From a virus, in IMG/VR virus record IMGVR_UViG_3300037504_000746, positions 1 to 34,673 of that record: a DNA stretch of 34,673 nucleotides; one strand, written 5' to 3'. The notes below the pieces were generated by a model. It searched no databases. It was not told the origin of the DNA and saw only the letters and a list, made by a program, of their open reading frames with translations. Within the stretch, counting starts at the first letter, position 1; the number at the start of each line of letters is the position of its first letter. Of this stretch, positions 20,810-30,677 are shown one piece after another. The position numbers and the translations under genes were made by a program.

Positions 20810-22810
20810 ATGGCACTATTTGACAACGACAACATCACGATTGAAGACCAGCCGGCACAGGTCGAGGCCTACAGCCTTAGCCTAGGCTATGAAGCTGAAG
20901 ACGTTATAACTTGGGGCTTGCATCCGGTGGATACATCGCTAATCTGGGGACTGAAGATTGCCAGCACCGGCGGCTCAGGCGGCAGGGCGATACTGTACTT
21001 AAAAGTATTGGAGAACGTAACTACTACGCCGGTAGATGCACTGGTGGTGCAGTCAGGCGAGACGCTGACCTTGCGAGGGCAAACGTTTACAGCCGTCGAC
21101 GACCCCGACCAGCCGGCAGAGTTTTATACAACTGTAGGCTCGCCGACCGGCAACGAGTTGGTGGCTCAGTCACTAATAAACGCGATTAACAACAACCCGA
21201 TTTTGTCAGCGCTCTACACTGCCAGCTACGCCGAAATTGGCACAGATGGATACGTACAAATACAGGCAATTGAGGAGGGCACGTCGTTAAACTGGACTGT
21301 AGGAGATACGTTTGTAACTACAACCGACTGGCAGCTCGGAACTAACTACTCGCTATTCAATGCTACCGACACCGACCGCGGGCAAAAATTAAGAGACTTT
21401 GCATATGCTACGTTTGTGCGAATCTATGTAAGCAGGCAGGAGCAGGAGTTGTTTGTTGATAGCCCCCCGCCCGGCGCGGCTTACAAGCTAGTGTCCGTGC
21501 TGCGAAAACCATACGCCGGTACGGATACGGTATATTACGACATACACAAGTATCTTGCGAATGAGGTAAGCATCCCACTGCCGCGGGCTGCCGGACTTGC
21601 ATTTGTAGATGTTCCGGAAGCAGTGAAAACGTATTATCTCGAATACGGCGAAGAGTTCGACGGCGGGTATAGCGTAACCGGCACCGCCCCGGAGGACTAC
21701 GAACCCGACGACGAAAACAATACGCTTGTACAGCAATATGTGTGCGGGCGTAGCGAAATCCGCCACTGCGCGCCGGGCGCATTCGAGGAGCAAAACCGGA
21801 TAACCGCGTTCGCGCGGTATTGGCTAAGCTTCTATCAATCCGACGATTATAACGAGTACACAGACGTAACCCCGCTTACAGACCAGCCCGGAGTTGGCGC
21901 GAATTTCGAAGTAATCGGCAATTATGCAAAAGTAGTACAGCCGGATGGGTCTTTTGAGCCGCTGTATTTTTACGCGGCTGACGACCGGGGTGGTGGATTC
22001 ACAAGCTACAGGATACGGGCGGCGATAATACAGAACGACCTGACTTCCTCGACACACATATTAGCAACTCAAACGACAACATTATCTACACTCTACTACA
22101 TTAGCCCTACTCCGCAGGAGGTAGCAACGCAGGCGGGCATCCCGATCGAAAACATTCAACGGTATACATTGCAGGTGGAGAGAGAAGTTTACAATCCCAA
22201 CACCGGCGAACTGGAATTTACAGATATAGCTAGTCAGCGCTATGACTTAGTCAAGCGCCCGGCGCGCGACTGCGATGTGCCGCTTGTAGAAATCTACTGG
22301 CGTAACAGATTCAGGTGTTACGATCACTTTACTTTCGCCGGCGGCAAGATACTATCGCACGAGATAGAATCGGTCGACTATGAACGCAGCCCGGTGCAGC
22401 GTTACGGGTATCATCGCGACAAAGGTCAATACAGACGATATAAGCAAAAAGCATATTTTACTGTAGAGGCTAGCTCCGGGTGGGTAGACGACCAACACTA
22501 CAAATGGTTGCAATCGTTACTACTTTCCGACGATGTGTATCAGCTGGTCTGGAAGGATATACCGAATGCGCACGCTAGTAAATTAGGGGAGCTAAGCGAC
22601 TTCACGGATATACAGCTGTCAGTATTCGGCAAAGATTTTGAAAGCGCAAGCGGGGAGCAGCCGCAAAACCCCGCAGCTTTTGGAGGATACAATCGTCTCG
22701 AATCCGTACGAATTGAGGATAGCAGCTGGGCAATCGATGAAACGGAAGGGCTCTACAATTTAACGCTCACATATCGTATCGCTTTTGACATTAACACGCA
22801 GCAACAATGA
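20810..22810 (+). CDS. Large tail/baseplate structural protein
   Basis: A 666-aa protein rich in beta segments and acidic residues. The first half has immunoglobulin-like and Thr-rich regions. The C-terminal part includes EIYWRNRFRCYDHFTFAGGK and a repeated aromatic pattern, seen in large tail proteins of Bacteroidota siphophages. No enzyme motif is seen. It lies between the joining protein and the hub-like gene, and its stop overlaps the next ATG (ATGA). A distal-tail or baseplate role is likely; exact position in the virion unknown. Confidence 0.75.
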   Translation: MALFDNDNITIEDQPAQVEAYSLSLGYEAEDVITWGLHPVDTSLIWGLKIASTGGSGGRAILYLKVLENVTTTPVDALVVQSGETLTLRGQTFTAVDDPDQPAEFYTTVGSPTGNELVAQSLINAINNNPILSALYTASYAEIGTDGYVQIQAIEEGTSLNWTVGDTFVTTTDWQLGTNYSLFNATDTDRGQKLRDFAYATFVRIYVSRQEQELFVDSPPPGAAYKLVSVLRKPYAGTDTVYYDIHKYLANEVSIPLPRAAGLAFVDVPEAVKTYYLEYGEEFDGGYSVTGTAPEDYEPDDENNTLVQQYVCGRSEIRHCAPGAFEEQNRITAFARYWLSFYQSDDYNEYTDVTPLTDQPGVGANFEVIGNYAKVVQPDGSFEPLYFYAADDRGGGFTSYRIRAAIIQNDLTSSTHILATQTTTLSTLYYISPTPQEVATQAGIPIENIQRYTLQVEREVYNPNTGELEFTDIASQRYDLVKRPARDCDVPLVEIYWRNRFRCYDHFTFAGGKILSHEIESVDYERSPVQRYGYHRDKGQYRRYKQKAYFTVEASSGWVDDQHYKWLQSLLLSDDVYQLVWKDIPNAHASKLGELSDFTDIQLSVFGKDFESASGEQPQNPAAFGGYNRLESVRIEDSSWAIDETEGLYNLTLTYRIAFDINTQQQ

Positions 22811-25260
22811 CCCGGCTACTTGTAGATGATACGGAGTTGGATGTGTACACTGTAGAAGACCTATCTGTACGCATTACGAAGCGGCAGTTTTCGCTGGAAG
22901 ACTTCGGCACGGCTAAAGGGGACTACACCCTGAACTTGAACCTGCCGAAGACCCGGCGCAACCTTGCATTTTTTCAGTTCATCGGCGACCCGCAAAACGC
23001 AAGCAATTTTTATAGCCAGCGTAAGTATACGGCACTAATCGAGCAAGACGGATTGGTCGTGCTGAAGGGGCAGCTGACTGTAGATGCTGTTGAGCAGGAC
23101 TTAATAGAATGCACTATAATAGGCGCAAACATTAGTTGGGTCGATGCGGTAGATGGGCTTACCCTGCGCGACATTGAATCGTTTCCCCGCTATCCCTATA
23201 CAGGTGTGCGCAGTGAGGACTATGACCCTTGGGACGACCAAGTGTCTCCGAGTGTAGGATTGCAGAATGTATGGGATACGTCTGAGGAGGACGGCCAATA
23301 CGTGATGCAATTCGCGTTGGTGAGCTACGGCAACTTTGCTTGCGACCCGGATAGCACAGCCCCCAACCCATTAAACGGCGGCATAACTCTACTGCCCGAA
23401 TCAGGCGGACTTATAGACGGCAGTATCTTATACAGCCCAGCGGGCGGGTACCCGCTTTCTCAGTTTTACTTCCGGGGCGGGGTGTATTTGAAGGAAGTAC
23501 TCAAGGCCATTTTTGCCGATGCCGGGTACAAACTACAGGGGTCTTTCCTGCAGGACGAGACTAAAAACAACCTAGTTGTACCGTATACGGATGAAGATAA
23601 TCAGGAGCCGGCGTGGAACTGGGGCAGGCTAGCGGAATGCGAAGTGAGGATGCCGCCGGGTTTGGATGGATTCTTTACAACAAGTGCAGAAACTACATTT
23701 TTCCAAACAACGGAGAAGTACATAAAAGACCCGGCCTTCGAAGGGCCGGTGGTTGGGCAGGTGGCTTTATACGACATAACAGAGATATTTATATGTCCTT
23801 GGAGATTTACAGAGCGCAATTATGATTACGGTTATAACTTCCGCGATTTTGATGTTGAGGAGTTCGAGGAAGTAGGGGGTATCGATTTTATCGCAGAATA
23901 CGATACATTCAGTAGTCAATACTTTGCCCCGGTGGACGGGATATATACGATTGAAGCAGATTGGGCGGTTTTTATGGAGCAGCAAGCTTTTCCGGCTCCC
24001 CGAGCGGCCTGCCTGCTCAAGAACATAAACACTGCTAATAATAGCGACGGCTATTTTCGGGAAATACAGTATGACCCGTTTGCCGGTCAGTTCTTTTTTG
24101 CGGGGGTGCAGGACGGCGTGCTGGACTACGAAGAATTCCCATTCGAATTCATAGACGGGAAACTATATACGGGCACATTATCTGCAGAGGTAGAGCTTAA
24201 GGCTAACGAGTCGGTATCCTTGTGCCTTGCCATTGGCGGGGTGGTAGACACTCAACCGTTTCCCCCCGACCCTATTTTGCCGAATGATGCTACCTACTTT
24301 AATCCTGTTGCTACTAGCACGCTCAAAGTCAGCAACATCCGCCAACCGACGCCCACCCAGGAACCGTACCCTTTTTTACTGAACCCTGCCAACTTGCTGC
24401 CCGATATGGAGCAGCTGGAGTTTGTTAAGGGTGTATCTAAGCTGTTCAACTTATATGCGTCCGTAGATGATGAAGCCGGCGTGGTCTCGCTCGACTATCA
24501 GCAAGACTACTTTGCGACTAGCGCGCAGCAGCCCGACTGGTCGTCGAAAACGAACATCGACAAAGCCCGCATTGAGCCGGTGTCGGACGTACGGACGTAT
24601 AAGCTACGGTATACCTACGAAGAAGGCGAAGCGATACTAGTCAACGAAGACTATAAGTTTGACTTTGACTTTAATCGCGAATATGGTGTTGAGGTCAAAG
24701 AGATTGAAATACCGTTTGCCCCATCCGCAGAGCGAACGTATACGGTTGTCCCGGAAACGTCCGAGCTGCTAAACATCTACGCTACGTTTACAACTGTATC
24801 GCTAAACACCCGGGACGAACTGGCGAAAAAGTTAGGGGAGCTGGGGGATGGGACGCAACAGACAAGTGTAGCATATACACCTCGCATAGTTCGCTGGGAC
24901 GGGATGCAAGACTTTGCTAATAGCGATTACTTTGCCAGCAGCTTTAATTATGTTGGCGCGGTAGGTAGCGAAAAGTATTCGGTTGCCTTCCCGTATCAAC
25001 TGCCCTTATGTTCTGCTGTAGATTTTTTTGACCCGGGCAGCGTTGAATTTGTGTGGGACGAGTACTACCTACAGCAGGTGCGGCAGCTACAGAAGTCGGT
25101 AAAAGTTATTGTAGATGTAATGCTTACGGCAGCAGATATTGCCTCACTCAACCAGCGCCAATCGGTCGTAGTGCAAGGCATTGCGTACATTGTGCAGGAA
25201 GTCAAAGATTATGACCCCGTAAAAGCTACACCTACAGAGGTTACGCTGATAAAGAAATAA
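22807..25260 (+). CDS. Baseplate hub-like tail protein
   Basis: An 817-aa acidic, beta-rich protein. The N-terminus (VRITKRQFSLEDFGTAKGDY, then LNLPKTRRNLAFFQ, then a strand resembling LIEQDGLVVLKGQL) matches the pattern at the start of hub/tail-tip proteins of Bacteroidota phages. No lysozyme or peptidase motif is visible. It sits directly before the tape-measure gene. Probably forms the tail tip with the preceding protein. Confidence 0.75.
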   Translation: MTRLLVDDTELDVYTVEDLSVRITKRQFSLEDFGTAKGDYTLNLNLPKTRRNLAFFQFIGDPQNASNFYSQRKYTALIEQDGLVVLKGQLTVDAVEQDLIECTIIGANISWVDAVDGLTLRDIESFPRYPYTGVRSEDYDPWDDQVSPSVGLQNVWDTSEEDGQYVMQFALVSYGNFACDPDSTAPNPLNGGITLLPESGGLIDGSILYSPAGGYPLSQFYFRGGVYLKEVLKAIFADAGYKLQGSFLQDETKNNLVVPYTDEDNQEPAWNWGRLAECEVRMPPGLDGFFTTSAETTFFQTTEKYIKDPAFEGPVVGQVALYDITEIFICPWRFTERNYDYGYNFRDFDVEEFEEVGGIDFIAEYDTFSSQYFAPVDGIYTIEADWAVFMEQQAFPAPRAACLLKNINTANNSDGYFREIQYDPFAGQFFFAGVQDGVLDYEEFPFEFIDGKLYTGTLSAEVELKANESVSLCLAIGGVVDTQPFPPDPILPNDATYFNPVATSTLKVSNIRQPTPTQEPYPFLLNPANLLPDMEQLEFVKGVSKLFNLYASVDDEAGVVSLDYQQDYFATSAQQPDWSSKTNIDKARIEPVSDVRTYKLRYTYEEGEAILVNEDYKFDFDFNREYGVEVKEIEIPFAPSAERTYTVVPETSELLNIYATFTTVSLNTRDELAKKLGELGDGTQQTSVAYTPRIVRWDGMQDFANSDYFASSFNYVGAVGSEKYSVAFPYQLPLCSAVDFFDPGSVEFVWDEYYLQQVRQLQKSVKVIVDVMLTAADIASLNQRQSVVVQGIAYIVQEVKDYDPVKATPTEVTLIKK

Positions 25261-25292
25261 GGTAGTAACAGATACACTAAGCCAAAAAAAAT

Positions 25293-27506
25293 ATGGCAAC
25301 TGAGAAGGAATTTACGCTGCGAATTAACGGGCTCAAGCAAAACATCAATAACATGGCGGAGCTCGAAGACGCGGTGGAGGAGCTGGAGGAGCAATTTAAA
25401 AAAGCAGATTTTGGAACGGAGGAATTCGAAGAGCTGCAAGCTGAACTAAAAAAAGCAAACGACCGCGTTGCCGACTTAGATACAAGTGTGCAGGGGCTGG
25501 ACGCAGAACAGAAGCTAACTGCGGTTACCGACGTTGTAACCGGCATGGCGGGCGCGTTCGAAGCGGCAGAAGGGGCCGCGGCACTGTTTGGGGTAGAATC
25601 CGAAGACCTTGAAAAGGTGCTTACACGTGTACAAGGTGCAATGGCCATAGCTGGCGGTGTCCAGGCTTTTGGGCAAGGGTTGGTGCAGGCGCGGAACGCG
25701 GCGCAGGCGCTAGGCGTGAACCTAAAAGCATTAAGCCCGATCTTGAAGGGGCTCAGGACGGCAGCCGGGCCTTTAGCTGCAATTGCTACGCTTGTAGCAG
25801 GTGTAACTGCAGCAGTCATGAAGGCAAGCGGTAGCGTTGGGCGCCTGCGGGATGAGTTCAAGGACTCAATGAAAACAATACAGGAGGATATGCGGGCGGC
25901 GGAGATACAAGTGCGCGCAACTTTTCAACAGCTGGAGAGAACGAATGCCGGCAGCGAAAAACGTTTGCAACTCATCAATCAGCTGGATGAAGCCTACCCC
26001 GGGCTAATTGATAAACAGAAGACATTAAACGCAACTGATGCGGAGCTAGTAGAAATACAAGATGTGCTTATAGACCAAATACAACAACGCATAAAGTTGC
26101 AGGGGTTACAATCAGCAGCTACAGAGATAAGTGAGAAGCTAGCAAAGCAACAAGTCGAAATAACGCGCGTCCTGCAGCAAGCGGGGGTAGAGACCGAAGA
26201 GCAATTTCTACAGCTGTATGCAGGTATTGGAGAAAATGGGGTATCACAACTGGAGGCGCTAGAGCTTGGTTTCCAGCAAATTGCGGGCACTGCGGATGAG
26301 GTTTTCGGCGGCACGAACAAAAGTCTGGTCGCTTTGGGCACACGATTCACCGCGGCGAGGAACAATGCAAATGAGTTGCAGCAGCAGCTGGATTTCTTAA
26401 TCGCGAATATTTCGGAAGCGCAACAGAACACGGAATCTACAGCACGCACATACGATAGCTACAACAGTACAGTTCAGGAAAGCACTCAACAAACATCCGC
26501 GTTTGCTACAGCAGTAAGGCAAACGTCGGATGAGCTAGTACAAAGTGCAGCAAGTGCAAACGTATTTGCGCAATCCCTGAGAGAGTTTCGCGAATTCGGT
26601 ACAATTGCAAACGATTCGGAGAGAGAAGTATCAGGTCTCAACGAAGAGCTAGGCTTTACAGCAGAACAGCTGAAAGCAATCGATGAACAGGTAGAAGACC
26701 CGCTAGACTTCTCGCCCCTTATTGATGCAGGTGTAGGTTTTGCAAATGAGATTAACGCGCTATTTAATCAGCTGGATGAAAACCGGCAGCAACGGCTGGA
26801 TGCCCTGACCGAAGAAGCCAACCTACGGTTGTCAGAAATACAGCAGGATATAAGCGAAGCTGACCAAGAAATTTCTCAGTTAACTGACAACTTAGCGCAA
26901 GCGACGTCGGCGAATCGGCAGCAGGTGCTCGAGGAGCTGGCGGAAGAGCAGGAGCAGCGCCGGCAGCTGGTAGCAGCGCAAGACCGGGAACAACAAAACA
27001 TACGATCGTTAGAAAACGAGAAGGAGCAGATAGCCCGCGAACAATTTGAACGTCAGAAAGCGCTGCAGTCTTCGCAAGCAATTATCGACACAGCGCGCGC
27101 GGTAGTAAACGCGCTTACCGTTCAGCCATTGGTGCCGCTGGGGGTTGCATTATCTGCAACTGCAGCAGCTACAGGTGCAGCGCAAGTGGCGAAGATACTA
27201 GCGCAAAGCCCGGGATTTAAAGCGGGTGGATTTACAGGGAGCGGCCGGGACGACGAACCGGCCGGCGTGGTGCACAGAAACGAGTACGTAATACCTGCAA
27301 AAATGGTGAAGGAGATGCAATATACAGGTGAATTGAACAAACTGGAAAGTCGCCGGCGTGGCTATCAGGAGGGCGGGCTGACTGGCGGGGCAACGGCGAA
27401 TGAGATAGCGGAGGCCGTCAGCAAGGTCCGAATAGTTACGGATGTACAGGAGGTTACCTCTAAACAGCGCAAGGTGCAGCGGGCAGAGGCACGCGCAAGC
27501 GCCTAA
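25293..27506 (+). CDS. Tail tape measure protein
   Basis: A 737-aa protein, mostly helical with Gln/Glu/Ala-rich coiled coils, one hydrophobic segment (about 157-178) and the characteristic C-terminal motif GGFTGSGRDDEPAGVVHRNE followed by YVIPAKMV. Tape-measure proteins set tail length; at the usual estimate of about 1.5 angstroms per residue this gives a tail near 110 nm (inference). Unusually it is followed by head genes rather than preceded by them. The start has an A-rich leader (AAAAAAAATATG) with no Shine-Dalgarno sequence. Confidence 0.9.
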   Translation: MATEKEFTLRINGLKQNINNMAELEDAVEELEEQFKKADFGTEEFEELQAELKKANDRVADLDTSVQGLDAEQKLTAVTDVVTGMAGAFEAAEGAAALFGVESEDLEKVLTRVQGAMAIAGGVQAFGQGLVQARNAAQALGVNLKALSPILKGLRTAAGPLAAIATLVAGVTAAVMKASGSVGRLRDEFKDSMKTIQEDMRAAEIQVRATFQQLERTNAGSEKRLQLINQLDEAYPGLIDKQKTLNATDAELVEIQDVLIDQIQQRIKLQGLQSAATEISEKLAKQQVEITRVLQQAGVETEEQFLQLYAGIGENGVSQLEALELGFQQIAGTADEVFGGTNKSLVALGTRFTAARNNANELQQQLDFLIANISEAQQNTESTARTYDSYNSTVQESTQQTSAFATAVRQTSDELVQSAASANVFAQSLREFREFGTIANDSEREVSGLNEELGFTAEQLKAIDEQVEDPLDFSPLIDAGVGFANEINALFNQLDENRQQRLDALTEEANLRLSEIQQDISEADQEISQLTDNLAQATSANRQQVLEELAEEQEQRRQLVAAQDREQQNIRSLENEKEQIAREQFERQKALQSSQAIIDTARAVVNALTVQPLVPLGVALSATAAATGAAQVAKILAQSPGFKAGGFTGSGRDDEPAGVVHRNEYVIPAKMVKEMQYTGELNKLESRRRGYQEGGLTGGATANEIAEAVSKVRIVTDVQEVTSKQRKVQRAEARASA

Positions 27507-27583
27507 AAAATTTGAATTTTTGTAACCGATGTAAGAAAAGTTTCTTATACTTGCCGTGCAAGGCAATAGCCAACTTATAAACG
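27507..27583 (+). promoter_or_regulatory. Gap between tape measure and capsid genes, weak promoter candidate
   Basis: A 77-bp gap. TATACTTG (27546-27553) resembles the -7 box, but the nearest TTTG (27519-27522) is 23 nt away instead of 20. A 5-bp hairpin (TTGCC/GGCAA, 27551-27566) overlaps it. Head genes may have their own start here. Confidence 0.3.
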
Positions 27584-28708
27584 ATGGCAGAAGAGCTACC
27601 GGTATTTGAATTTGATTGGGACGAAAGCGACCCTATGGTCGGAGTTGTCGGCATGTCAATTGTCGATGAGCCGGCTATCGAATCTAACTTCGTCGCCTAC
27701 TCGAAAGATACTGGTGTAGCACAGACAAAAACATACGCCATTCCGGGCGCTGGCTTTGTTGCGCACGTAGACAATGAGCGCCAGATGGTTACGGGGCCCG
27801 TAATGATTCCTGACAAGCTCATTTATCGTACCGGTACGGAAGATACGCCAGAACACTATCAGCGCATACGTAAACATCACATACAAAGGTTGCAAGAAAA
27901 GTTTCATCGGGAAGATCGACACCGCAACCTGAACCTGATGCACGACAATTCGCTTGCAAACTATGGGCACATGTCGGAAAGCTGGATTATCTCCGACAGT
28001 AAAAAAGACAAGGCCGCGGCGCTCGGCATGGAGTTGCCAGTTGGCACGTGGATGTTCTCGGTAAAAGTATCTAATGAGCACGTGTGGGCGGCAATCAAAA
28101 AAGGCCGACTTCGCGGCTTTTCAATGGAAGGTTTTTTTCAACTTAAAACTACCGGGGATGTTGCCCCGACCCCCCAAATTGAACACAATATGGACACACA
28201 ACTAAAACAGAAACAGACACTTTTGTCGCAAATTGCGCAAGCGCTCGGGCTAGGTAAGCAAGCGCACGAATACAACGATGACGAAAAGTCTACAAAAATG
28301 ATGTCGGAGGTTATGATTAGCACGCCGGATGGCGGATCGGCTACGCTGACCTTTGACGAATCGATGATGATGCCGGCCTTCGATTCCGAAGGAAACGAAA
28401 TTGGTACAATTACATTTGAGCCAACTGCAAGTCAAGACGAGAACGCAGCTGATACAACCGAGGACGTTACTTCGCCTAGCGCGGTGGCGGCAGAAAACAG
28501 CGCAGACAAAAAACGCGCAGCGCTAGTCGCTGAGAATCACGCACTTAGGGCAAAGTTGCAGGAGCTGCAACACCAAAGCGCCGACAACTTTGCCGGGCTG
28601 ACTGACTTTAAGAATCACACGCAAGGCGAAAATAAGCAAGACCCTTACAAGGTAGCCTTGCAGCGCCGGCAGCAACGCAAGCGTGAACAAAAGAACAACC
28701 GTAAATAA
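27584..28708 (+). CDS. XkdF-like prohead protease fused to scaffold-like tail
   Basis: A 374-aa protein. Residues about 1-190 fit the XkdF (PBSX-like) prohead-protease family (VGMSIVDEPAIES, GPVMIPDKLIYR, NLMHDNSLA, ESWIISDS, WMFSVKVSNEH, GFSMEGFF). The rest is acidic then basic and helical, with a coiled-coil segment (about 305-335) and a strongly basic end, as in scaffolds that are cleaved during capsid maturation. The major capsid gene follows 9 nt downstream. Protease-scaffold fusion in one chain is common in such phages. Confidence 0.85.
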   Translation: MAEELPVFEFDWDESDPMVGVVGMSIVDEPAIESNFVAYSKDTGVAQTKTYAIPGAGFVAHVDNERQMVTGPVMIPDKLIYRTGTEDTPEHYQRIRKHHIQRLQEKFHREDRHRNLNLMHDNSLANYGHMSESWIISDSKKDKAAALGMELPVGTWMFSVKVSNEHVWAAIKKGRLRGFSMEGFFQLKTTGDVAPTPQIEHNMDTQLKQKQTLLSQIAQALGLGKQAHEYNDDEKSTKMMSEVMISTPDGGSATLTFDESMMMPAFDSEGNEIGTITFEPTASQDENAADTTEDVTSPSAVAAENSADKKRAALVAENHALRAKLQELQHQSADNFAGLTDFKNHTQGENKQDPYKVALQRRQQRKREQKNNRK

Positions 28709-28717
28709 CCTACCGCT

Positions 28718-29695
28718 ATGTCAATCACAATTCAGAATACTACGCTTGAGGGGCAAGCAATACAAGAATTCTTCCCCGAAGCTGTTAGCTCTGCTACATT
28801 TGTACAGACTACAGGGGCGCAAGTTGTGCCGACCAACGACCCTACCCCGGTCTGGCAGGTAATCAAAAAGCCGACAACTGTTATACGCAAGTATACGTCT
28901 GACTTCACCCCTGCCGGCAGCAACGAAGTTGAAAACCGTTCCGTCGATCTGTGTCAGCTGCGAATGGATGAGCGATACGAAAACAAAGTTTTCGTGAACG
29001 ACATAATGCAGCTTTATTATCAGAATGACGCTTTTCGAGAGCAGGCATTCGACGATAACTTGGTTGCTGATATCGTGCTCGACATTGTACAGCGCAAGCT
29101 TTCGCTGGAAGTGTCGACAATGTTGTTGTATGGAGAAGAAAATGTTGGCTCAGGAAATCTGGGTCTCTGCGACGGATTCAAGAAAACCTACTTGGACTTG
29201 AGTGGCTCTAATGAGATTGTAGCGGACCCGTCGGCAATTGATGTTACCGATCCTTCTGCTACAGATAATGTAGCTACAGAAATGAGCAAACTTATCGAAG
29301 AAGCACAAGGCGGAGTTAACCCGTACAAGCTGAGCCGGTCGCAAAACCAATTCCGCCCACGGTATTATGTGTCCCCGTATATAATGGATCGTTATACTCG
29401 CTTTCAACAGGCGAACACGCAGAACAGCCCTATCGACATCACGCAAGACGGTATTAATACCTTCCGCGGATATGAAGTAAAGGTGCTGCTCGAGTTGGAC
29501 GACTACGAAATGTTCTTCGGTGATTTGAACGCGAACCTCAGAATCTTTACTGATGACGGCACGAATGGCTGGAGCTCTTTGCAGATTCGCAATCAATATC
29601 CGATGACCAACGACGACCACACCCGGGTTTCGGCAATGTGGCGGATGGCTATAGGCATCGGGAATGAAAATGAAATGGTTTGGTATACCAACTAA
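28718..29695 (+). CDS. Major capsid protein (HK97-fold, inferred)
   Basis: A 325-aa protein directly after the protease/scaffold gene. Internal features fit major capsid proteins of this phage group: RKLSLEVSTMLLYGE in the middle, FRGYEVKVLLELDDYEMFFG, NANLRIFTDDG and VSAMWRMAIGIGNENEMVWY at the end. It assembles the icosahedral shell. The start codon follows ACCTACCGCT with no Shine-Dalgarno sequence. The fold is assigned by position and pattern. Confidence 0.85.
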   Translation: MSITIQNTTLEGQAIQEFFPEAVSSATFVQTTGAQVVPTNDPTPVWQVIKKPTTVIRKYTSDFTPAGSNEVENRSVDLCQLRMDERYENKVFVNDIMQLYYQNDAFREQAFDDNLVADIVLDIVQRKLSLEVSTMLLYGEENVGSGNLGLCDGFKKTYLDLSGSNEIVADPSAIDVTDPSATDNVATEMSKLIEEAQGGVNPYKLSRSQNQFRPRYYVSPYIMDRYTRFQQANTQNSPIDITQDGINTFRGYEVKVLLELDDYEMFFGDLNANLRIFTDDGTNGWSSLQIRNQYPMTNDDHTRVSAMWRMAIGIGNENEMVWYTN

Positions 29696-29707
29696 TAACA
29701 GCAAATT

Positions 29708-30271
29708 ATGGCTACTTGTAGCAACTGTGTATTGACTACAGGGTTTGAGCAGAATTGCCTGGTCAAACCCATTGGCGGCAACCTGCAAAATGTCTACATT
29801 TTGCCGACCTGCCTTATCGATGAATATGTAGAGGAATACAACGACCGGGTAATTACTGACATTGTCTTTGACCCGAGCGTTGCAGGCTTCTACGAAGTAA
29901 CTGCAATTGTAGATACGGTGAGTGTGCAGGAGCAGGTGAATCAGCCCAATCGGCCTGTAAATCAAACGATTAGCTTTCAGCTTAGCCCGTTTGCTGACGC
30001 TGCTACTAACGACGAAGCCTTTCGAGCAGGGAGAGAATTTGTACAGCAACTTATCGACTCAGTCGAGCCAATGACAATAATTACACGTGGACGCGACCAG
30101 CGGCGGCGCATTCTGGGGGCTCAACTCGGACTGGATATGAGTGAGTTCAACGACGAATCCGGAGCAACCAAAGAAGATACTCCTACGCGACAACTTACGT
30201 TTTCCGGCATTGAAACTGAAGTAGCCTACCTACTGGCTGAAGACTACGAGATTCCGGTTGAGACCACATAA
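29708..30271 (+). CDS. Major tail (tube) protein candidate
   Basis: A 187-aa protein with a short Cys-containing N-terminus (MATCSNCVLTTGFEQNC), a middle beta domain, and the pattern GRDQRRRILGAQLGLDMS then TFSGIETEVAYLL, typical of tail-tube proteins in Bacteroidota siphophages. It would polymerise into the tail tube around the tape measure. The protein at 30664-31284 has the same layout, so one could be the tube and the other a minor copy. A hairpin terminator follows about 60 bp downstream. Confidence 0.75.
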   Translation: MATCSNCVLTTGFEQNCLVKPIGGNLQNVYILPTCLIDEYVEEYNDRVITDIVFDPSVAGFYEVTAIVDTVSVQEQVNQPNRPVNQTISFQLSPFADAATNDEAFRAGREFVQQLIDSVEPMTIITRGRDQRRRILGAQLGLDMSEFNDESGATKEDTPTRQLTFSGIETEVAYLLAEDYEIPVETT

Positions 30272-30274
30272 CCG

Positions 30275-30306
30275 CTTGTAATTTTTCCCTGACCTTCGTA
30301 TATTGC
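30275..30306 (+). promoter_or_regulatory. Weak Bacteroidota-type promoter candidate
   Basis: CTTG (30275-30278), exactly 20 nt, then TATATTGC (30299-30306). The -33 box and spacing match the other promoters here, but the -7 box differs from TAnnTTTG at its last two bases. A hairpin terminator lies 27 bp downstream, before the next gene. Confidence 0.35.
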
Positions 30307-30332
30307 AGTGTGTTGAAAGTGTTAGTGTCTAC

Positions 30333-30364
30333 AAAGCCGGCCGTCTATGATGTGCCGGCTTTTT
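30333..30364 (+). terminator. Rho-independent terminator between late genes
   Basis: AAAGCCGGC (30333-30341) pairs with GCCGGCTTT (30354-30362) around a 12-nt loop; TTTT continues to 30364. It follows the gene ending at 30271 and precedes the ATG at 30378 by 13 bp, so capsid and tail-tube transcripts may be reduced beyond this point. Confidence 0.8.
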
Positions 30365-30377
30365 GTATATTGTACCT

Positions 30378-30677
30378 ATGCACACTAAAGTTCAGGATAC
30401 GGAGATAACCGTAATTGCATACAAAACGAATGCGACGTTTGATGACTGCGAAGTAGCAGTTGAAGTGCGCAACGAACAGCTTTCCGATACTGACGCGTTT
30501 CAGACACTAACAGTGCACGAGCAAGAAAGCAACTCTCGCTACTGGAAACTTGTGTGTGACTGCCCCGCGCCCGGCCGCTATGACTTCCGACTGCTTCGAA
30601 TCGCCGGCTACGACTATGATACCGAGGAGGTTATCTATCAATCTAAACTTAGAATCCTGAGTAATGAGCACTTGTAG
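30378..30677 (+). CDS. Small beta-rich hypothetical protein
   Basis: A 99-aa acidic protein that looks like one immunoglobulin-like or all-beta domain (EITVIAYKTNATFDDCEVAV, then RYWKLVCDCPAPGRYDFRLL). Family not recognised. It starts right after a terminator (ATG 30378), and its end overlaps the second tail-tube-like gene by 14 nt. Position between two tail-tube-like genes suggests a virion decoration or tail-associated domain. Confidence 0.65.
   Translation: MHTKVQDTEITVIAYKTNATFDDCEVAVEVRNEQLSDTDAFQTLTVHEQESNSRYWKLVCDCPAPGRYDFRLLRIAGYDYDTEEVIYQSKLRILSNEHL

Noticed and set aside
25277-25861. 194-codon frame opposite the tape-measure gene
   Set aside because: Ser/Ala/Thr/Pro composition typical of the antisense of a Glu/Ala/Gln-rich coiled-coil gene.
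29150-30049. 299-codon frame opposite the capsid and tail-tube genes
   Set aside because: It spans two well-supported genes and their gap, with no recognisable domain or start signal.
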